Assembly (NCBI GenBank): GCA_035222895.1
Contig: JAVYIG010000064.1
Coordinates: 310,001-374,000, forward strand
Direction of reading: 5' to 3'
Origin: Strongylocentrotus droebachiensis
Lineage: Eukaryota; Echinodermata; Echinoidea; Camarodonta; Strongylocentrotidae
Length of the DNA stretch: 64,000 nucleotides
This document shows, piece by piece, positions 11,701-21,354 of this stretch (position 1 is its first letter; every line of letters starts with the position of its first letter). The notes beneath the pieces were generated by a model that saw only the letters and a list, made by a program, of their open reading frames with translations, did no database searches and was not told the origin of the DNA. The position numbers and the translations under genes were made by a program.

Positions 11701-14700
11701 CCGCGCTATGCGCGGTGGAAGGGGAACTTGATTCAAACAAGGAATAAGAGTCGAGAACGGTACAAGGAATCGTCTTCTTTCTCTAATAATTTAATGAAAC
11801 ATCAAAACTCCCCCTCCCTGCACCCACCCCCCCCCCCTAGGGAGCGCGCTTCGCGTGCTCACTACCGCCCCCCTAAAATAAAATCCTGGCTACGCGCTTG
11901 AGAGGATAATAACCCAGGTAGCCAGCCCATGTGGGACCCACATTGGTCCCATATTCTCTGAAATGTTATCTTTATTGAGGGTGACTTGAAAAAGTTAATA
12001 ACTTGGAAGGGAGGGGTGCAGCCTGCCACACGCTTGTATCCTTGGTTGCGTTGATCCATTGCCGAAAATAGTTTGGCACCTATCATCCCCCCCAACCACG
12101 GATACAAATCGACACCCTTGATTGTAGGACAAGTATATTTTATGGACCGTTCTTTGTTTATGCATAGTCTAATAATCTGAATCGACTTTGTCAGTATTTG
12201 ATTATGAGAATAAAGTGAATAATTTTTCGATCCAATTTGATAACCACTGCTCTAAAGGTACATGTTATGGTTGACCCCATGACCCCCTACAGGTTCAGAC
12301 TGGTGAGGTGGACATGGCTATTGGTGGTGACCAGGGAGGGTCCATCCGTCTTCCTGCGGCCTGGACCGGTGTTGTAGGACTTAAGCCCACCTATGGTCTG
12401 GTGCCTTACACAGGAGCCATGGGCATTGAAATGTCCATCGACCATCTTGGCCCTATGACTAGGACCGTACATGATTGCGCACTGTTCCTTGAGGTGAGTA
12501 TAGTCTGATAGTGTCACGACGAAAAGCTGGTTTCGGGGAAATGTGATTGAATGCAGGTATTCCTTATTGCTTTGAATTTCATAAGTCTAAATAAGAAGAA
12601 ACACAACTTTACAGGCAAACAAACAAAACCATTGATGCAAATCTCTTGTATGAAATGCCACAAAATCGCTTTGCGCAAAGAATGTCAATAATGATTATGA
12701 TTTTGAACATCGGAAGTACCACTTCCTGAAAATATCTTATAACCATATCTCAAGCCATAATAATTTTAAAGGAAATTTACCATCTTGCTAATGATGGGAA
12801 ATAGATTTTAAACGGTTCTAACGAAAGTAATACTGAATGTTTTGAAACTTTAGACTAGTATAAAAAAATGTAAAATGACGTTTATAGAAAACATAATAAA
12901 AAGCTGGGTGATGAGCACAGAGAGTGATTCAATTAAGCTAATTGTCCCGACCACGTGAACAGCATGTACACATATGACTTTTGCTTTTAATAGTTTTCAG
13001 TGAATGTGGTTAAACAAAAAATCCTGCTTGATAGGCAATGCACATTTAATTTAAGACATCCATAATTTACGATGTCTCTTATAAGTGCTTTACAGATATT
13101 ACCCCGGTGATTCAATGCTTGTCCGCACGCACTGCGTGCACAAACTCCACTCCCTGATGGGGGGTATTCCAGGCAGGCGTTACTTGACGCTCAAAAACTG
13201 TTTGCCCAACAATGACGGTCGCATCCTACCAGGTACCCATTTAACACTTGGGTGGAGAGTAGCAAGTGCAGGTTGATATCTTGCCAAAGGATATTAGTGC
13301 CGTGTCCGGATTCGAACCCTTCAGTCAAGTGCATTAAACCACTCGGCCACGACACCACGACACTCCCAGTTTTACCCCACAGGGGCGGATCTAGCTTTTT
13401 GCTAAGGGGGGGGGGGTTGACCAAAATAATGACGATGCGGAGCATCGGCCACGAGCCGCGAAGCGGCGAGCCGATTTTTTTTGGGTGTTTATTTGAACCC
13501 CGTAAGTGATGTTTTCCTGGCATCTATTAATACAATGGAGACCATAAAAAGCAGTGTATGATAACGTCTTTTTAAATCAAGTAACAGTTTAATACACAGT
13601 TATATCCGGAGTTATCATGTGTTTGGTTAAGTTACCAGATGAGTTGAATATCTTCTCACAATATTTGCACTTGAAAGGGTTTCCCTCCAGCGTGCGTTCT
13701 TTTTTCTTCTTTTTTTCCTTTTTTTTCCCTTTTTTTTTTTTTTTTTTTTTTGGGCCGCCCAAGGGGGGGGGGTTTAAACCCCCTAAACCCCCCCCGTAGA
13801 TCCGCGCCTGCCCCAGCATTGCCAGCTATCCATTTACACCTGTGTAGAGAGGGACAAGCGTGAGTAAAGTACCTTGCCCTAGGATGTAAGCATCGAACGA
13901 GGATCAAACCCAAAACATATTGTATAAGAGTCAAGAGCCTTCCTTCACCAATATATTACAATGCTCCTACAAGGAATTCAGTTTTACTGAGTAATCTATT
14001 GGTATATTTTGTTAAGGTGATCGCAGGTTATGATGGCGGTATGGACGCAAGACAACATCCTCATATAACTGTGCCTCAGTACACCAAGGAGGTCAGTATG
14101 GTTGTGAAAAAGATTGTATTTTGAAGAAGTATTTATATGGTTTTGATATTGAATAAAGTAAAAAATAAAAAAGATTACGGAAATAAAAAGTTTTCTGTCC
14201 GTCAGTGCAATATATTTTTCCTGTCAGTTAATTAAGTAGTAAATGAAAATAGCGGATGAAAATTATTCACAGTTCATCTTATTTTAAATGTGGTTTATGT
14301 GTAATAAAAATCATTTGTATTCCAAAAATGTTATAGAGTGATAATAGAATACGTAGTTAATACGTAAGAACAATACTTGTAAATATGGAATGTATAATGC
14401 GCAATCGATCTAGTAAACTATTCTGAGGCGCAGAGGAATATTGCTAATAATGATTTTCATAAATTATTGAACGAGAGGGGGGAAATGTTTAAGTTTTGAA
14501 AATTGAGATGTTCTACTGATGACATGAAGTGAACTAAATATCATAGTGTTTTAATAATTAAGTGGAATATGGCACAAGATTCTTTGAAAGCAGAACCTTG
14601 TTACATACAGCAGGCAAATCTGAAATTTCTATTAAAAATTTCAATTTTTACCTGGAAGTTGGAGAACTGGAGCATTGAAGGCCTGGACGTATAGGCTTTT

Positions 14701-17688
14701 TTTCAAAAATTCTTCTCAATTGAAAATTTATAACGTGATTTTCTTTATTTGAAATGTCTGTGTTTACATGAAAGATAGAGAACTGACTCAGTCAGAGGAG
14801 GTTCTATGGAATCTTTGATTTTTTTATTTTTTTATTGAGAATGTCAACTTGTACACAATAGTCGATGAACTCAAGCATTGAAAGATCGAATGTTGGTGTT
14901 CTCAAGGTAGGTGGGTTTTTCTGTGGAATTAATAGTTTTTTTATTCTTTTATTGAAAATGTCTATTTTAAAATGTAAGTTGGAGAACAAAAGCATCAACG
15001 GACTGAAAGTAGGAATCTTAGGAGAAGGTTTCGCTATGGATGGTGCTGATGCAGCCGTCACTAAGCTATTGAAGGATACACTCAACAAACTGGAATTATA
15101 TGGCGCTGTTCTGAAGGATGTCTCCGTGCCTCTACATACTATATGTAATTATCCATTCATGAAAAACACGTTGGAAAAGACTTAAAAGAAATCACACTAA
15201 AGAGCAATATCAATACTGTATATCCCTTAGAAATAATATTCGGATCAAGTAGATCATCATTGCATCATTTGCACATTTTAAATAGTATTGCACAAAGCTG
15301 CATATAGAAAGTGCCTTGGGTTGATATTTCGAAAGTCTTTTGCGATTGTGTATGACAAAGAAGATATTTCTCATTGTCTATGTTTATCTTGATTTCTATG
15401 TATATTTCTGTATTTATGCTAAAATATGAAAGTTTTATAACAATATTTTCATTATTTGACGCACGAGCAGTGTCGGAATATTTAGTTTTGGGAAGGGGGC
15501 TAGCCAGTCTGCAGGCACACACCATTCGTAGTGAGAAACAGAGGATTTGAACTGTTTGACGATGTAGACTGCAGTCTATAGGCCTTGTGGCTTTGACACC
15601 AGTTGAGAGTTATAAAATTAAGGTAGTCTCAATGCAATGCAAGATTTCAAATATGTATCAACTTTGTCTCATGTTTTCTCAGATTGCTTGGAAGTTTCAG
15701 TCAGACAAAGACTAATGGGAAAAGTAAAAAAAAACTGTAAATGTATAATACACACAGACATGTACAACAAAAAGAAACGAGGTCTATAGTATTATTATTC
15801 AAAACTCTGTGCAATCTTAGGTAAAGACGAATTTTGAAATACACGAAAACTTGACTTAAAAAAAAAGTTAAAGTCCATTTTGTCATTAGAGCAATATTAT
15901 AGGTTAATACAACATAATATTGATTATTAGGTACTCGATATTGAGATTGCGAGCTTGATATGTTGTTCTCTTTACATCTTCTTTTTATCTGATCAGCGTC
16001 TTCTATTTGGGGAGCATGTGCAGAGGGTGCATATGAGAACATGTACCGCCTGGGAGGTAGGAACAAATATTTATGTACAACCACGCATGTATTATATTGT
16101 TGTTTTACTCTTGAGAAAACCAGTCTATTCTTCATCTGAAGAAGGAGGTCCTCCGAAAATTTGTATACTGGAATAATAGACAGTTGGACAACATAAGCAT
16201 GAAACTCGAGAAAAACCTCTTTATTTTATACATCTTTCAAGACGCGGATTTGTATTTACATCATATATAAATAGAGAGGGGGGGGGCGAAAATTTGAAAA
16301 CAAAATTACAGTGAGGCATAAAATACGTTTCTTCGCAGTGTGATCTCTATAATGTCGAACACTGCCAATCCAAATTATTATAAGAATAGTTCATTTTGGG
16401 TGACTGTAAAATCGAAAATTTGCAGAAGTGAAGAGACAGAAAAATATAAGACAAATAATTATATTGAAAATTACTGCACGTCTAAGAACGACTTTGCATT
16501 ATGTATGAAATGTCCTCTCTTTATCCAGTCCATGAAAAATTATATTTTAACGAGAAATGTTTTGAAATAACCGCATATTTTAATTGAATAGGTTGCGGCA
16601 CCGGTCACGTAGGCTATTATCCGACCGACTTCACAATAGCTTCCGGGAAAATGTTTTCCTCCAGGATTGATGACCTTTCAAACTCAATGAAGGTACGATA
16701 TAACATTATTGTATATGTAATTTTATTCAATAATCTACTGCTTTTATGATAACAACAAAAACAAGTACTACTACTACTAACTATAAGAAAAGAATTATAT
16801 TATGTATTTGAAAAGAAAGGAAGAATAATTTATGAGCAAAATAAAAATAAACTTGAACTTGAACTTGAATGTCAAGGTAACAAATTTTTGATGACAATAT
16901 GATTAGAATATCTATGTCATACAATAATGATATAATATGGTTCGAAGTAATATAATATGATACGATGCAACAGGATAAAAATGCAATTGGTATGAACTAT
17001 GATAGCAAGATAATGTGGCAATTTTTGTTATCGCATATGTTCACTTGAAAACAAGCCACGTGATGGAATAGTAATAGTAATAGTAACATTAGAAGTTATA
17101 GTTAAAGTAATCATTATAGTAACATCAAAAGAAATGAAACAGGGGCAGATCTAGCTTTTTGCCAAGGGGGGGGGGGGGTTGACCCAGTGGCGGATCCAGG
17201 ATTTTCCAAAAATCCCGCCGTTTTACTGTTTTACTTCCCCCCCCCCCTTTTTCTTACTTTTTTTTCTCACTTAGCCACCCAAGGGGGGGGGGGGGGGTTA
17301 AACCGCCGAAACCCCCCTAGATCCGCTCTTGAAATAGTAAAAGTAATAGTTATAGTAATAGTAACAGTGATAGTAACTGAAGTAGTAATGGTAAAAATAG
17401 TAATGTATTCTCATAATTCTGTTGCGTTGCACAGCTGTTCATGCTCCAAGGGGAATACCTGCAGAAGAATTACAAAAGTCAGGTGTATTGCCGAGCACGG
17501 AACTTGGTTTTCCCTCTTCGCAAGGCGTACGACCAGGCCTTGGAGTCGGTAGATGTCATTGCCATGCCAACTATACCATTCACAGCTTCAAAGCTCATCT
17601 TTAAAGATGACCCAGCACCCGGTATGTTCGATAATTTACAGCTTCATGGTCCTTAATAATAGCAACTAATCAGGCATTCTTTTTTGCA

Positions 17689-17728
<40 letters not shown>

Positions 17729-17791
17729 TCTACTATACTATACTATTACTATGTACTACTTCTTCTTCTTCTTCTTCTTTTTCTTCTTCTT

Positions 17792-17827
<36 letters not shown>

Positions 17828-18542
17828 ACCATATCCAGGGGCCAGTTTCATAAAGTTAGATATGGTTAGAGAGATTGTTCGGTTCAAACACTTCAGATAT
17901 TTCTTGTTATATTTTGAATACAACGGAAAAATTACAATCCATTTCAATAGACTTATTTTTATGACTCTCTTTCAAACTGACACAAAAGAATGAGAAAGCG
18001 CGCTGAATAGTTATTCTTGACCATTACCAAACCCCACCTTTTTCATTAAGCTCTTACAACCTTTATTAAATGACTGTTCATGTAGCTCTGTGCATGTAGA
18101 GGGATAATTCAAGGTTTCCGTTTTACACATGGGTTGAGAGAAACAACTTCGGTCGTGCGGCTTTGTCATAGCCTAATCACCGTCCAAAAATTCGAACCTT
18201 CAAGCGAAAGAAACACTATATCACAGTGAGTATACTTAAATTACAAAAAAGGATAAAAACCTTTAAGCATTGCATTTTAGAATTTAATCGTTGTATAAAG
18301 GAACACACGATATATTTTCTTTCTGACATTGTCTTTGAATTTCAGAATACTTTAAGAAGTGTTTTGAGAATACGGGGAACACGATGGCTTTTAACTTAAC
18401 CGGTCATCCTGCACTCAGCATCAATGCAGGCTTCGTAGAAGGTTTACCAGTCGGACTTATGTTGGTGGGGAAACACTACGATGAGCTCACCATCTTCAAA
18501 GTCGCTCAGGCTGTCGAGAAAATCAGGGATGGTTCGAAATGA
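5681..18542 (+). CDS. amidase A, amidase-signature hydrolase, 12 exons, 529 aa
   Basis: The joined exons 5681-5735, 7817-7914, 8448-8584, 8941-9113, 9678-9817, 12293-12493, 14017-14091, 14979-15144, 15997-16056, 16592-16692, 17435-17621 and 18346-18542 give one 1590-nt frame with GT-AG borders throughout. Amidase-signature enzymes hydrolyse carboxamides through a Ser-cisSer-Lys triad. Here K119 (VAIKDNV), S194 (AGSSSGSA) and S218 (GGDQGGSIR) are spaced 75 and 24 residues, the same spacing as K142/S217/S241 of mammalian FAAH. Other family marks are [35 protein letters not shown] and TGHPALS. The length suits the stand-alone amidase family (about 500 aa). It looks closer to bacterial and fungal stand-alone amidases than to GatA or FAAH. 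No signal peptide or membrane segment was seen, so it is probably cytosolic. Substrate unknown. The ATG at 5681 has A at -3 and G at +4, and its phase fits exon 2. Confidence 0.9.
6340..6660. repeat. degenerate GAAGGTTCATAATTCCGAA repeats
   Basis: Words of the form GGTTCGTAATT, GGTTCATAATTC, GAATTACGAACC and TTACGAACCTTCGG recur on both strands at irregular spacing. This is a decayed simple or foldback repeat inside amidase A intron 1. Confidence 0.6.
6690..7035. repeat. inverted minisatellite arms (CCCCAGGACAAT type)
   Basis: The left arm (6705-6800) repeats ACCCCCAGGAC(A/T)AT-like words. The right arm (6880-7030) repeats the complementary ATTGTCCTCGGGGGT words. The arms could pair to form a long GC-rich hairpin in the intron RNA. 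Between them, at 6825-6850, lies TTAAAGGGGAAGTCCACCCT, which resembles one end of another MITE family. Confidence 0.7.
7562..7678. repeat. (GAT)n / (ATT)n / (GTT)n microsatellites
   Basis: Consecutive trinucleotide runs ending about 140 bp upstream of amidase A exon 2. Confidence 0.85.
7817..7914 (+). CDS. amidase A exon 2
   Basis: 98 nt. Encodes [10 protein letters not shown], then [20 protein letters not shown], the helical N-terminal region typical of these amidases. Acceptor ATACAG, donor GTAAGT, phase 0 out. Confidence 0.9.
7915..8447 (+). other. amidase A intron 2 with a mobile-element end
   Basis: An element end of the CAGGGGCGGATCCAGG type (7930-7945) and CCCCGCCCCGC-rich DNA lie near 7930-8045. 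The remainder is AT-rich and featureless. Confidence 0.55.
8448..8584 (+). CDS. amidase A exon 3
   Basis: 137 nt. Encodes [22 protein letters not shown] and NPYNAW; the final Trp codon is split TG/G. Acceptor GCCAG, donor GTAAAA, phase 2 out. Confidence 0.93.
8604..8775. repeat. (GAT)n and (AAT)n microsatellite
   Basis: GATGATGATGATGA followed by imperfect AATAATGATAAT repeats in amidase A intron 3. Confidence 0.9.
8941..9113 (+). CDS. amidase A exon 4 (catalytic Lys)
   Basis: 173 nt. Begins with the last base of the split Trp codon and encodes [17 protein letters not shown], then [17 protein letters not shown] with K119, the predicted general base. Ends VTRILDAG across a phase-1 donor GTGTGG. 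Confidence 0.95.
9114..9677 (+). other. amidase A intron 4
   Basis: 564 bp of AT-rich intron. No repeat or exon was recognised. Confidence 0.6.
9678..9817 (+). CDS. amidase A exon 5 (cis-Ser)
   Basis: 140 nt. Encodes [20 protein letters not shown], then [21 protein letters not shown]194 is the predicted cis-serine. Phase 1 in, phase 0 out, donor GTAAGT. Confidence 0.95.
9818..12292 (+). other. amidase A intron 5
   Basis: 2.5 kb intron, the longest of gene A. It starts with ATTTATT-type repeats (9830-9905). Near 10040-10250 lies a G-run block ending GGCTACGCCACTG, similar to other element ends in the window. It then holds the satellite-bearing element at 10356-12120. Confidence 0.7.
10356..12120. 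mobile_element. composite element with internal satellite array
   Basis: The candidate ends CATGGGTGTCGAT (10356-10368) and ATCGACACCCTTG (12108-12120) are inverted. Inside are C/A homopolymers (10850-10910) and nine copies of a unit built on GTCGAGAACGGTACAACGA followed by CGTCTTCTTTCTCTAATAAT. Copies begin near 10956, 11074, 11164, 11278, 11355, 11433, 11554, 11640 and 11750, at intervals of about 77-122 bp. Longer units add a hairpin word CCGCGCTTCGCGCGG and a G run. A single-unit relative lies at 22285-22600. No coding region is believable. Confidence 0.7.
12293..12493 (+). CDS. amidase A exon 6 (nucleophile Ser)
   Basis: 201 nt, phase 0 at both ends. Encodes [19 protein letters not shown] with S218 as predicted nucleophile, then [13 protein letters not shown] and [18 protein letters not shown]. 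Acceptor CTACAG, donor GTGAGT. Confidence 0.96.
13200..13357 (-). repeat. tRNA-derived SINE
   Basis: Read on the minus strand, the head at 13357-13300 has A-box-like TGGCCGAGTGG and B-box-like GGGTTCGAATCC, spaced as in a tRNA. The body contains GATATCAACCTGCACTTGCT and ends in GGTACCTGGTAGGATG. There is no folded acceptor stem, so it is not an intact tRNA gene. A related relic sits directly after the next element (about 13811-13960). Confidence 0.65.
13380..13810. mobile_element. 431-bp element carrying a C2H2 zinc-finger fragment (copy 1)
   Basis: Ends CAGGGGCGGATCTAG (13380-13394) and inverted GTAGATCCGCGCCTG (13796-13810). On the minus strand, 13693-13590 reads [11 protein letters not shown] then [10 protein letters not shown]: a C-x2-C-x12-H zinc-finger half whose second His is missing. 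T and G homopolymers and a GAGCATCGGCCACGAGCCGCG block fill the rest. Copy 2 at 22614-23044 has the same length. Confidence 0.8.
13811..13960. repeat. SINE relic
   Basis: CCATTTACACCTGTGTAGAG, CTTGCCCTAGGATGTAAG and GAGGATCAAACCC match, imperfectly, the layout of the tRNA-derived SINE at 13200-13357. Confidence 0.5.
14017..14091 (+). CDS. amidase A exon 7
   Basis: 75 nt, phase 0 at both ends. Encodes [17 protein letters not shown] then TVPQYTKE, the loop after the nucleophile segment. Acceptor TTAAG, donor GTCAGT. Confidence 0.92.
14092..14978 (+). other. amidase A intron 7
   Basis: The first 530 bp is featureless AT-rich DNA. The last 340 bp is made of decayed tandem copies of the start of exon 8. 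Confidence 0.65.
14640..14978 (+). repeat. tandem decayed copies of the 5' edge of amidase exon 8
   Basis: The junction AAG/TTGGAGAAC of exon 8 (at 14977) recurs upstream as GGAAGTTGGAGAACTGGAGC (about 14653), AAGATAGAGAACTGA (about 14770) and AGTCGATGAACTCAAGC (about 14860). Each is preceded by an ATTGAAAATGTCT-like stretch. The copy at 14657 even reads [11 protein letters not shown] against [11 protein letters not shown] before a stop. Steps are about 116, 87 and 116 bp. Confidence 0.75.
14979..15144 (+). CDS. amidase A exon 8
   Basis: 166 nt. Encodes [17 protein letters not shown], then [20 protein letters not shown] and DVSVPLHTI. Ends in phase 1 before the donor GTAATT; the split Ser codon is completed by exon 9. 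Confidence 0.9.
15145..15996 (+). other. amidase A intron 8
   Basis: 852 bp. At 15495-15600 lies GCTAGCCAGTCTGCAGGCAC with a TAGACTGCAGTCTA palindrome, related to the foldback at 1-501. Otherwise plain. Confidence 0.55.
15997..16056 (+). CDS. amidase A exon 9
   Basis: 60 nt. Encodes [19 protein letters not shown], matching the family HIW..IA.EGA segment. Phase 1 in and out. Acceptor ATCAG, donor GTAGGA. Confidence 0.88.
16057..16591 (+). other. amidase A intron 9
   Basis: 535 bp. A G run near 16279. No exon or named repeat seen. Confidence 0.55.
16592..16692 (+). CDS. amidase A exon 10
   Basis: 101 nt. Encodes [14 protein letters not shown], then [17 protein letters not shown]. Phase 1 in, phase 0 out. 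Acceptor AATAG, donor GTACGA. Confidence 0.88.
16693..17434 (+). other. amidase A intron 10
   Basis: 742 bp, rich in TAGTAA-type repeats (17064-17120 and 17330-17400) that flank the mobile element at 17140-17331. Confidence 0.6.
17140..17331. mobile_element. short copy of the GGATCTAG element with nested insertion
   Basis: Ends CAGGGGCAGATCTAGC (17140) and CTAGATCCGCTCTTG (17331) match the 431-bp elements, but the zinc-finger fragment is absent. A second element end, CAGTGGCGGATCCAGG (17186-17201), lies inside, so one family member has inserted into another. Confidence 0.65.
17435..17621 (+). CDS. amidase A exon 11
   Basis: 187 nt. Encodes [20 protein letters not shown], then [19 protein letters not shown]. 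Ends DDPAP plus one base (phase 1) before GTATGT. Confidence 0.94.
17622..18345 (+). other. amidase A intron 11
   Basis: Contains (CT)n tracts at 17694-17723 and 17797-17826 with (CTT)n between. A GGGCCAGTTTCATAAAG repeat end follows at 17838-17855, and a SINE-like relic at 18110-18230 (ATTCGAACCTTCAAGCG). Confidence 0.7.
18346..18542 (+). CDS. amidase A exon 12 and stop
   Basis: 197 nt including TGA at 18540-18542. Encodes [40 protein letters not shown] and a C-terminal helix [10 protein letters not shown]. Acceptor TTTCAG, phase 1 in. Confidence 0.95.
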
Positions 18543-18967
18543 ATGACAGTCAAAAACCAAACAAAGATTACACGTGGTTGGTTTTCGACAATTTATCAAG
18601 GACCCCAAAAGATACGGTAGATTACATTGCCAAAAAAAAAGTAAATTGCCATTTCATTTTTAAGAAACGGAAGTTGGTAATCGAATCTGATATCTTCATC
18701 TTTTATTTTCTCCCCTATTGATGGATTTATTTCAATTGATTGCCATGCTTTTTTTTTTGGGGGGGGGGGTGGGTGTCCTTTTTTAGTTTGCTTGTTTATT
18801 TTCGTATTTTTATTCATTTATCTCTTGTATTCTTGAATATGGATCATGATATTTCATAATTGTGTTATATTTGTTTTGTTATATTATAAACCTTTGAAAT
18901 AACAAAATATATTTTAAAAGAGATCAAACGTAGGTTAGGCGTATGACGATGAAGTAATAACTTCCAA

Positions 18968-19145
18968 TGCCACACAGGCTGTCGCGAAAATCAGGGGTAA
19001 TTCAAAGTAAAGAGCACAATTAAGAAATATCGCACAAAAATGCTCATTTTGTTGGCGTCATGCTGATTAAAAGACACTATACACTATCTTTAAATTTGCT
19101 CAGGGTGTTGTAAATATCAGGGATTTTGTAAAAAACACAAAATGA
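18968..19145 (+). repeat. two decayed copies of the amidase A last-exon edge
   Basis: The exon end (18506-18545, CAGGCTGTCGAGAAAATCAG and following bases) recurs as CAGGCTGTCGCGAAAATCAG (about 18975) and CAGGGTGTTGTAAATATCAG (about 19101). Each continues with a similar GG-ATT-AA tail. They lie beyond the stop codon and are not used for coding. Confidence 0.75.
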
Positions 19146-20074
19146 GAGGGATGACAATTTAATGGTAATGAAGAACATGTAACGCAACGTATTGTAATGT
19201 GCTTTATTAAAAATCTTTCGAAATCATAATTCTTTCCATAAAAGATATACGGCAAACGATGGGATCAATCATTATATGTAAGAAAAAAAAGATACATAGA
19301 AGGTAATAACGATTATAAAGCTAACATTTGTTTGTACATATTATTCAAATATTGACTGCTCCGGAGTTCAGTTGAGCAAAATATATGAACTGACAAATTT
19401 CAACGTTTTTTCGAGAGATGTTGCATGCGGCCACGGGTTGAAATATATTGCGCGAGGGAAATTGTTTATTAAGAGAAGAATACATGTTATATTGAATGAT
19501 TTATTATTTGATATGTTTACTCTCAGGTATTTGCCATCTCATGCCTCGTTCGATTCAAAATCATTCTTCCCTTTGAAATGTATGCATGAACTTACTATGT
19601 GTCAAAATCCAACGGGTGAAATTGAATATTCATGTGTTTCATTTTTGTAAATGTATTTCTTTTTAACATGTATACGTGCTTAAATGAATGTCCTTCGTAA
19701 TCACAGGCCTAATCACTTCCCTTTTCACTCAGTCTATCCATGTTTAGCATCTTTCTACATCTCTCTCTCTCACTTTTACTTTGATTTGTTTTAATCTTTG
19801 TATTTTTATTTTTATTTGAAATTCAACCAAAAGTTTTGGTTGCAATAAAGGAATGATAAAGAAGATACACTTTCATCTGTTTTGTGAAAATAAAACACTG
19901 GTTCATGTACACAAATTGCTCATTCAAACGCGCATTTTATTCAAGTGTTGAGAATTGCTTCTTTGATTTTACTTATCGTGTATGACAGTGGCATAATGAA
20001 CAAAAACTTTTTTTTTTGAGGGGGGGGGGTTCAGAAAACAAAATCCTTATCACCACCAAGTATCATAAAGCAGG

Positions 20075-21330
20075 GGCGGCGAGCGTCTTCCAAATAGGAA
20101 GGGGCTCACCAACAAATAAAGGGCACTTTCTGGTCAAAAGGAGCACCTACAAAGGGAAACATCAACAAAACCTACACGATTGTTAGACATGGGTATATAC
20201 CCCTACATCGTCATGATTGTGGTTACAAGGGATGATATCAATATTTGTTTCTTTCTTTACGTGGTTCAAGAATAAAGCAACTTACTTTGCAGTTGGGTTT
20301 GATGGTCTTATATTAAATTTCGAGCAAGCGAAACGAACGAGCAAACCATTTAAAATTTGTGAGGTCCCAGTGCAAAAAGTTACATCTTATAAAGAAGACA
20401 ACAACAACAAAAACCCTGATGAGTATTAAGCACAATCTAACGAAGAAAGACTGAAAAGTTAAAGTAACATGCTCGTGAGCTCTAGTGAAAATTAAAGGGG
20501 GCTCTAAGTCGCCTTGAATTAGGTGCATGTTATGGAGAAAGGAAAAGTAGGCACTTATCAAATGGGAAAAGGACACTTATTAGGAAAGAAAAGGTGCTCG
20601 TGTCAAAGTAAAAAGGGTAATTATCAGAGCCTTCATAGGTGAAAATTGCACTTCTTACACCTAAAAAGGGACACTCAATAGAAATGAAAAGAGGCACTTG
20701 TGAGAATGGAAATGGGAAATCTGTTGGAGGAGAAGGGCACCTATATCAGATTTTGATAGGGGCTTTAACAGATGTTAAAAGGGGCATTTTGAAAAGGGGG
20801 AGGGGCTCAATTAAAAAAGGAAAGGAGGCACAATATCCGAAGGAAATATGGTACGTATATTAGAAAGGAAAAGGGGCACGTGTCAAAATAAAAGTGACAC
20901 TTATCAGAGGTGAAAAGTGGCATTTAAGAGAAAGTGAAGGGGGTTGTTATTGAGAAGGGAAAAGCACACTTATTAAAAAGGAAAAGGGGCACGAGTCAAA
21001 GTAAAAAAAGGGCAAAATTACCAGAGGGGAAAGGGGGAATTTCTCGCAACTGAAAATACGTACCGTACTCACCAGAGATGAAATGAGAGGAAAAGGACAA
21101 TATTATTATTAGAAAAGAAAAGGGGCACTTGTCCTATGTAAAATGGGGCTTGTTGTGGGTACCTGAAAAGTGGGTGGGACAGTGCCCCCCCCCCCCCCCA
21201 CTTGACGTGCCGCCTCTGGCAAAATTGGCAAAAATGAGAGAAAAATACCTGGAAAATCATGTCATTTCAGTAACATTTGTAAATCACTGGTTGGGGTTAA
21301 CTGCCCCCAAAACGCCCCCCCCCCCATCAC
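20075..21330. repeat. degenerate GGAAAAGGGGCACTTATC minisatellite
   Basis: Words such as AAAAGGGGCAC, ACTTATCAGAGG and GTCAAAGTAAAA recur over about 1.2 kb at irregular steps. The block is bounded by CAGGGGCGGCGAGCG (20092) and GGCAC-rich to CCCC-rich DNA ending near ACTACGCTAGTG (21320). It may be the interior of a larger repeat element. Confidence 0.65.
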
Positions 21331-21354
21331 TACGCTAGTGTGTCTGTCTGTTTT

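Larger units (their letters stand above)
12494..14016 (+). other. amidase A intron 6
   Basis: 1.5 kb. The first 700 bp is plain AT-rich DNA. The rest holds a tRNA-derived SINE, a zinc-finger-bearing element and a SINE relic, annotated separately. Confidence 0.7.

Noticed and set aside
13300..13357. tRNA gene on the minus strand.
   Set aside because: A and B boxes are present but the acceptor stem does not pair; treated as a SINE head.
16340..16570. A 76-codon open frame in amidase intron 9.
   Set aside because: Low-complexity Asn/Lys/Ser composition expected of AT-rich intron; no splice logic.
19372..19650. A 92-codon open frame beginning with TTG downstream of amidase A.
   Set aside because: No recognisable similarity, non-ATG start, AT-rich; most likely chance.
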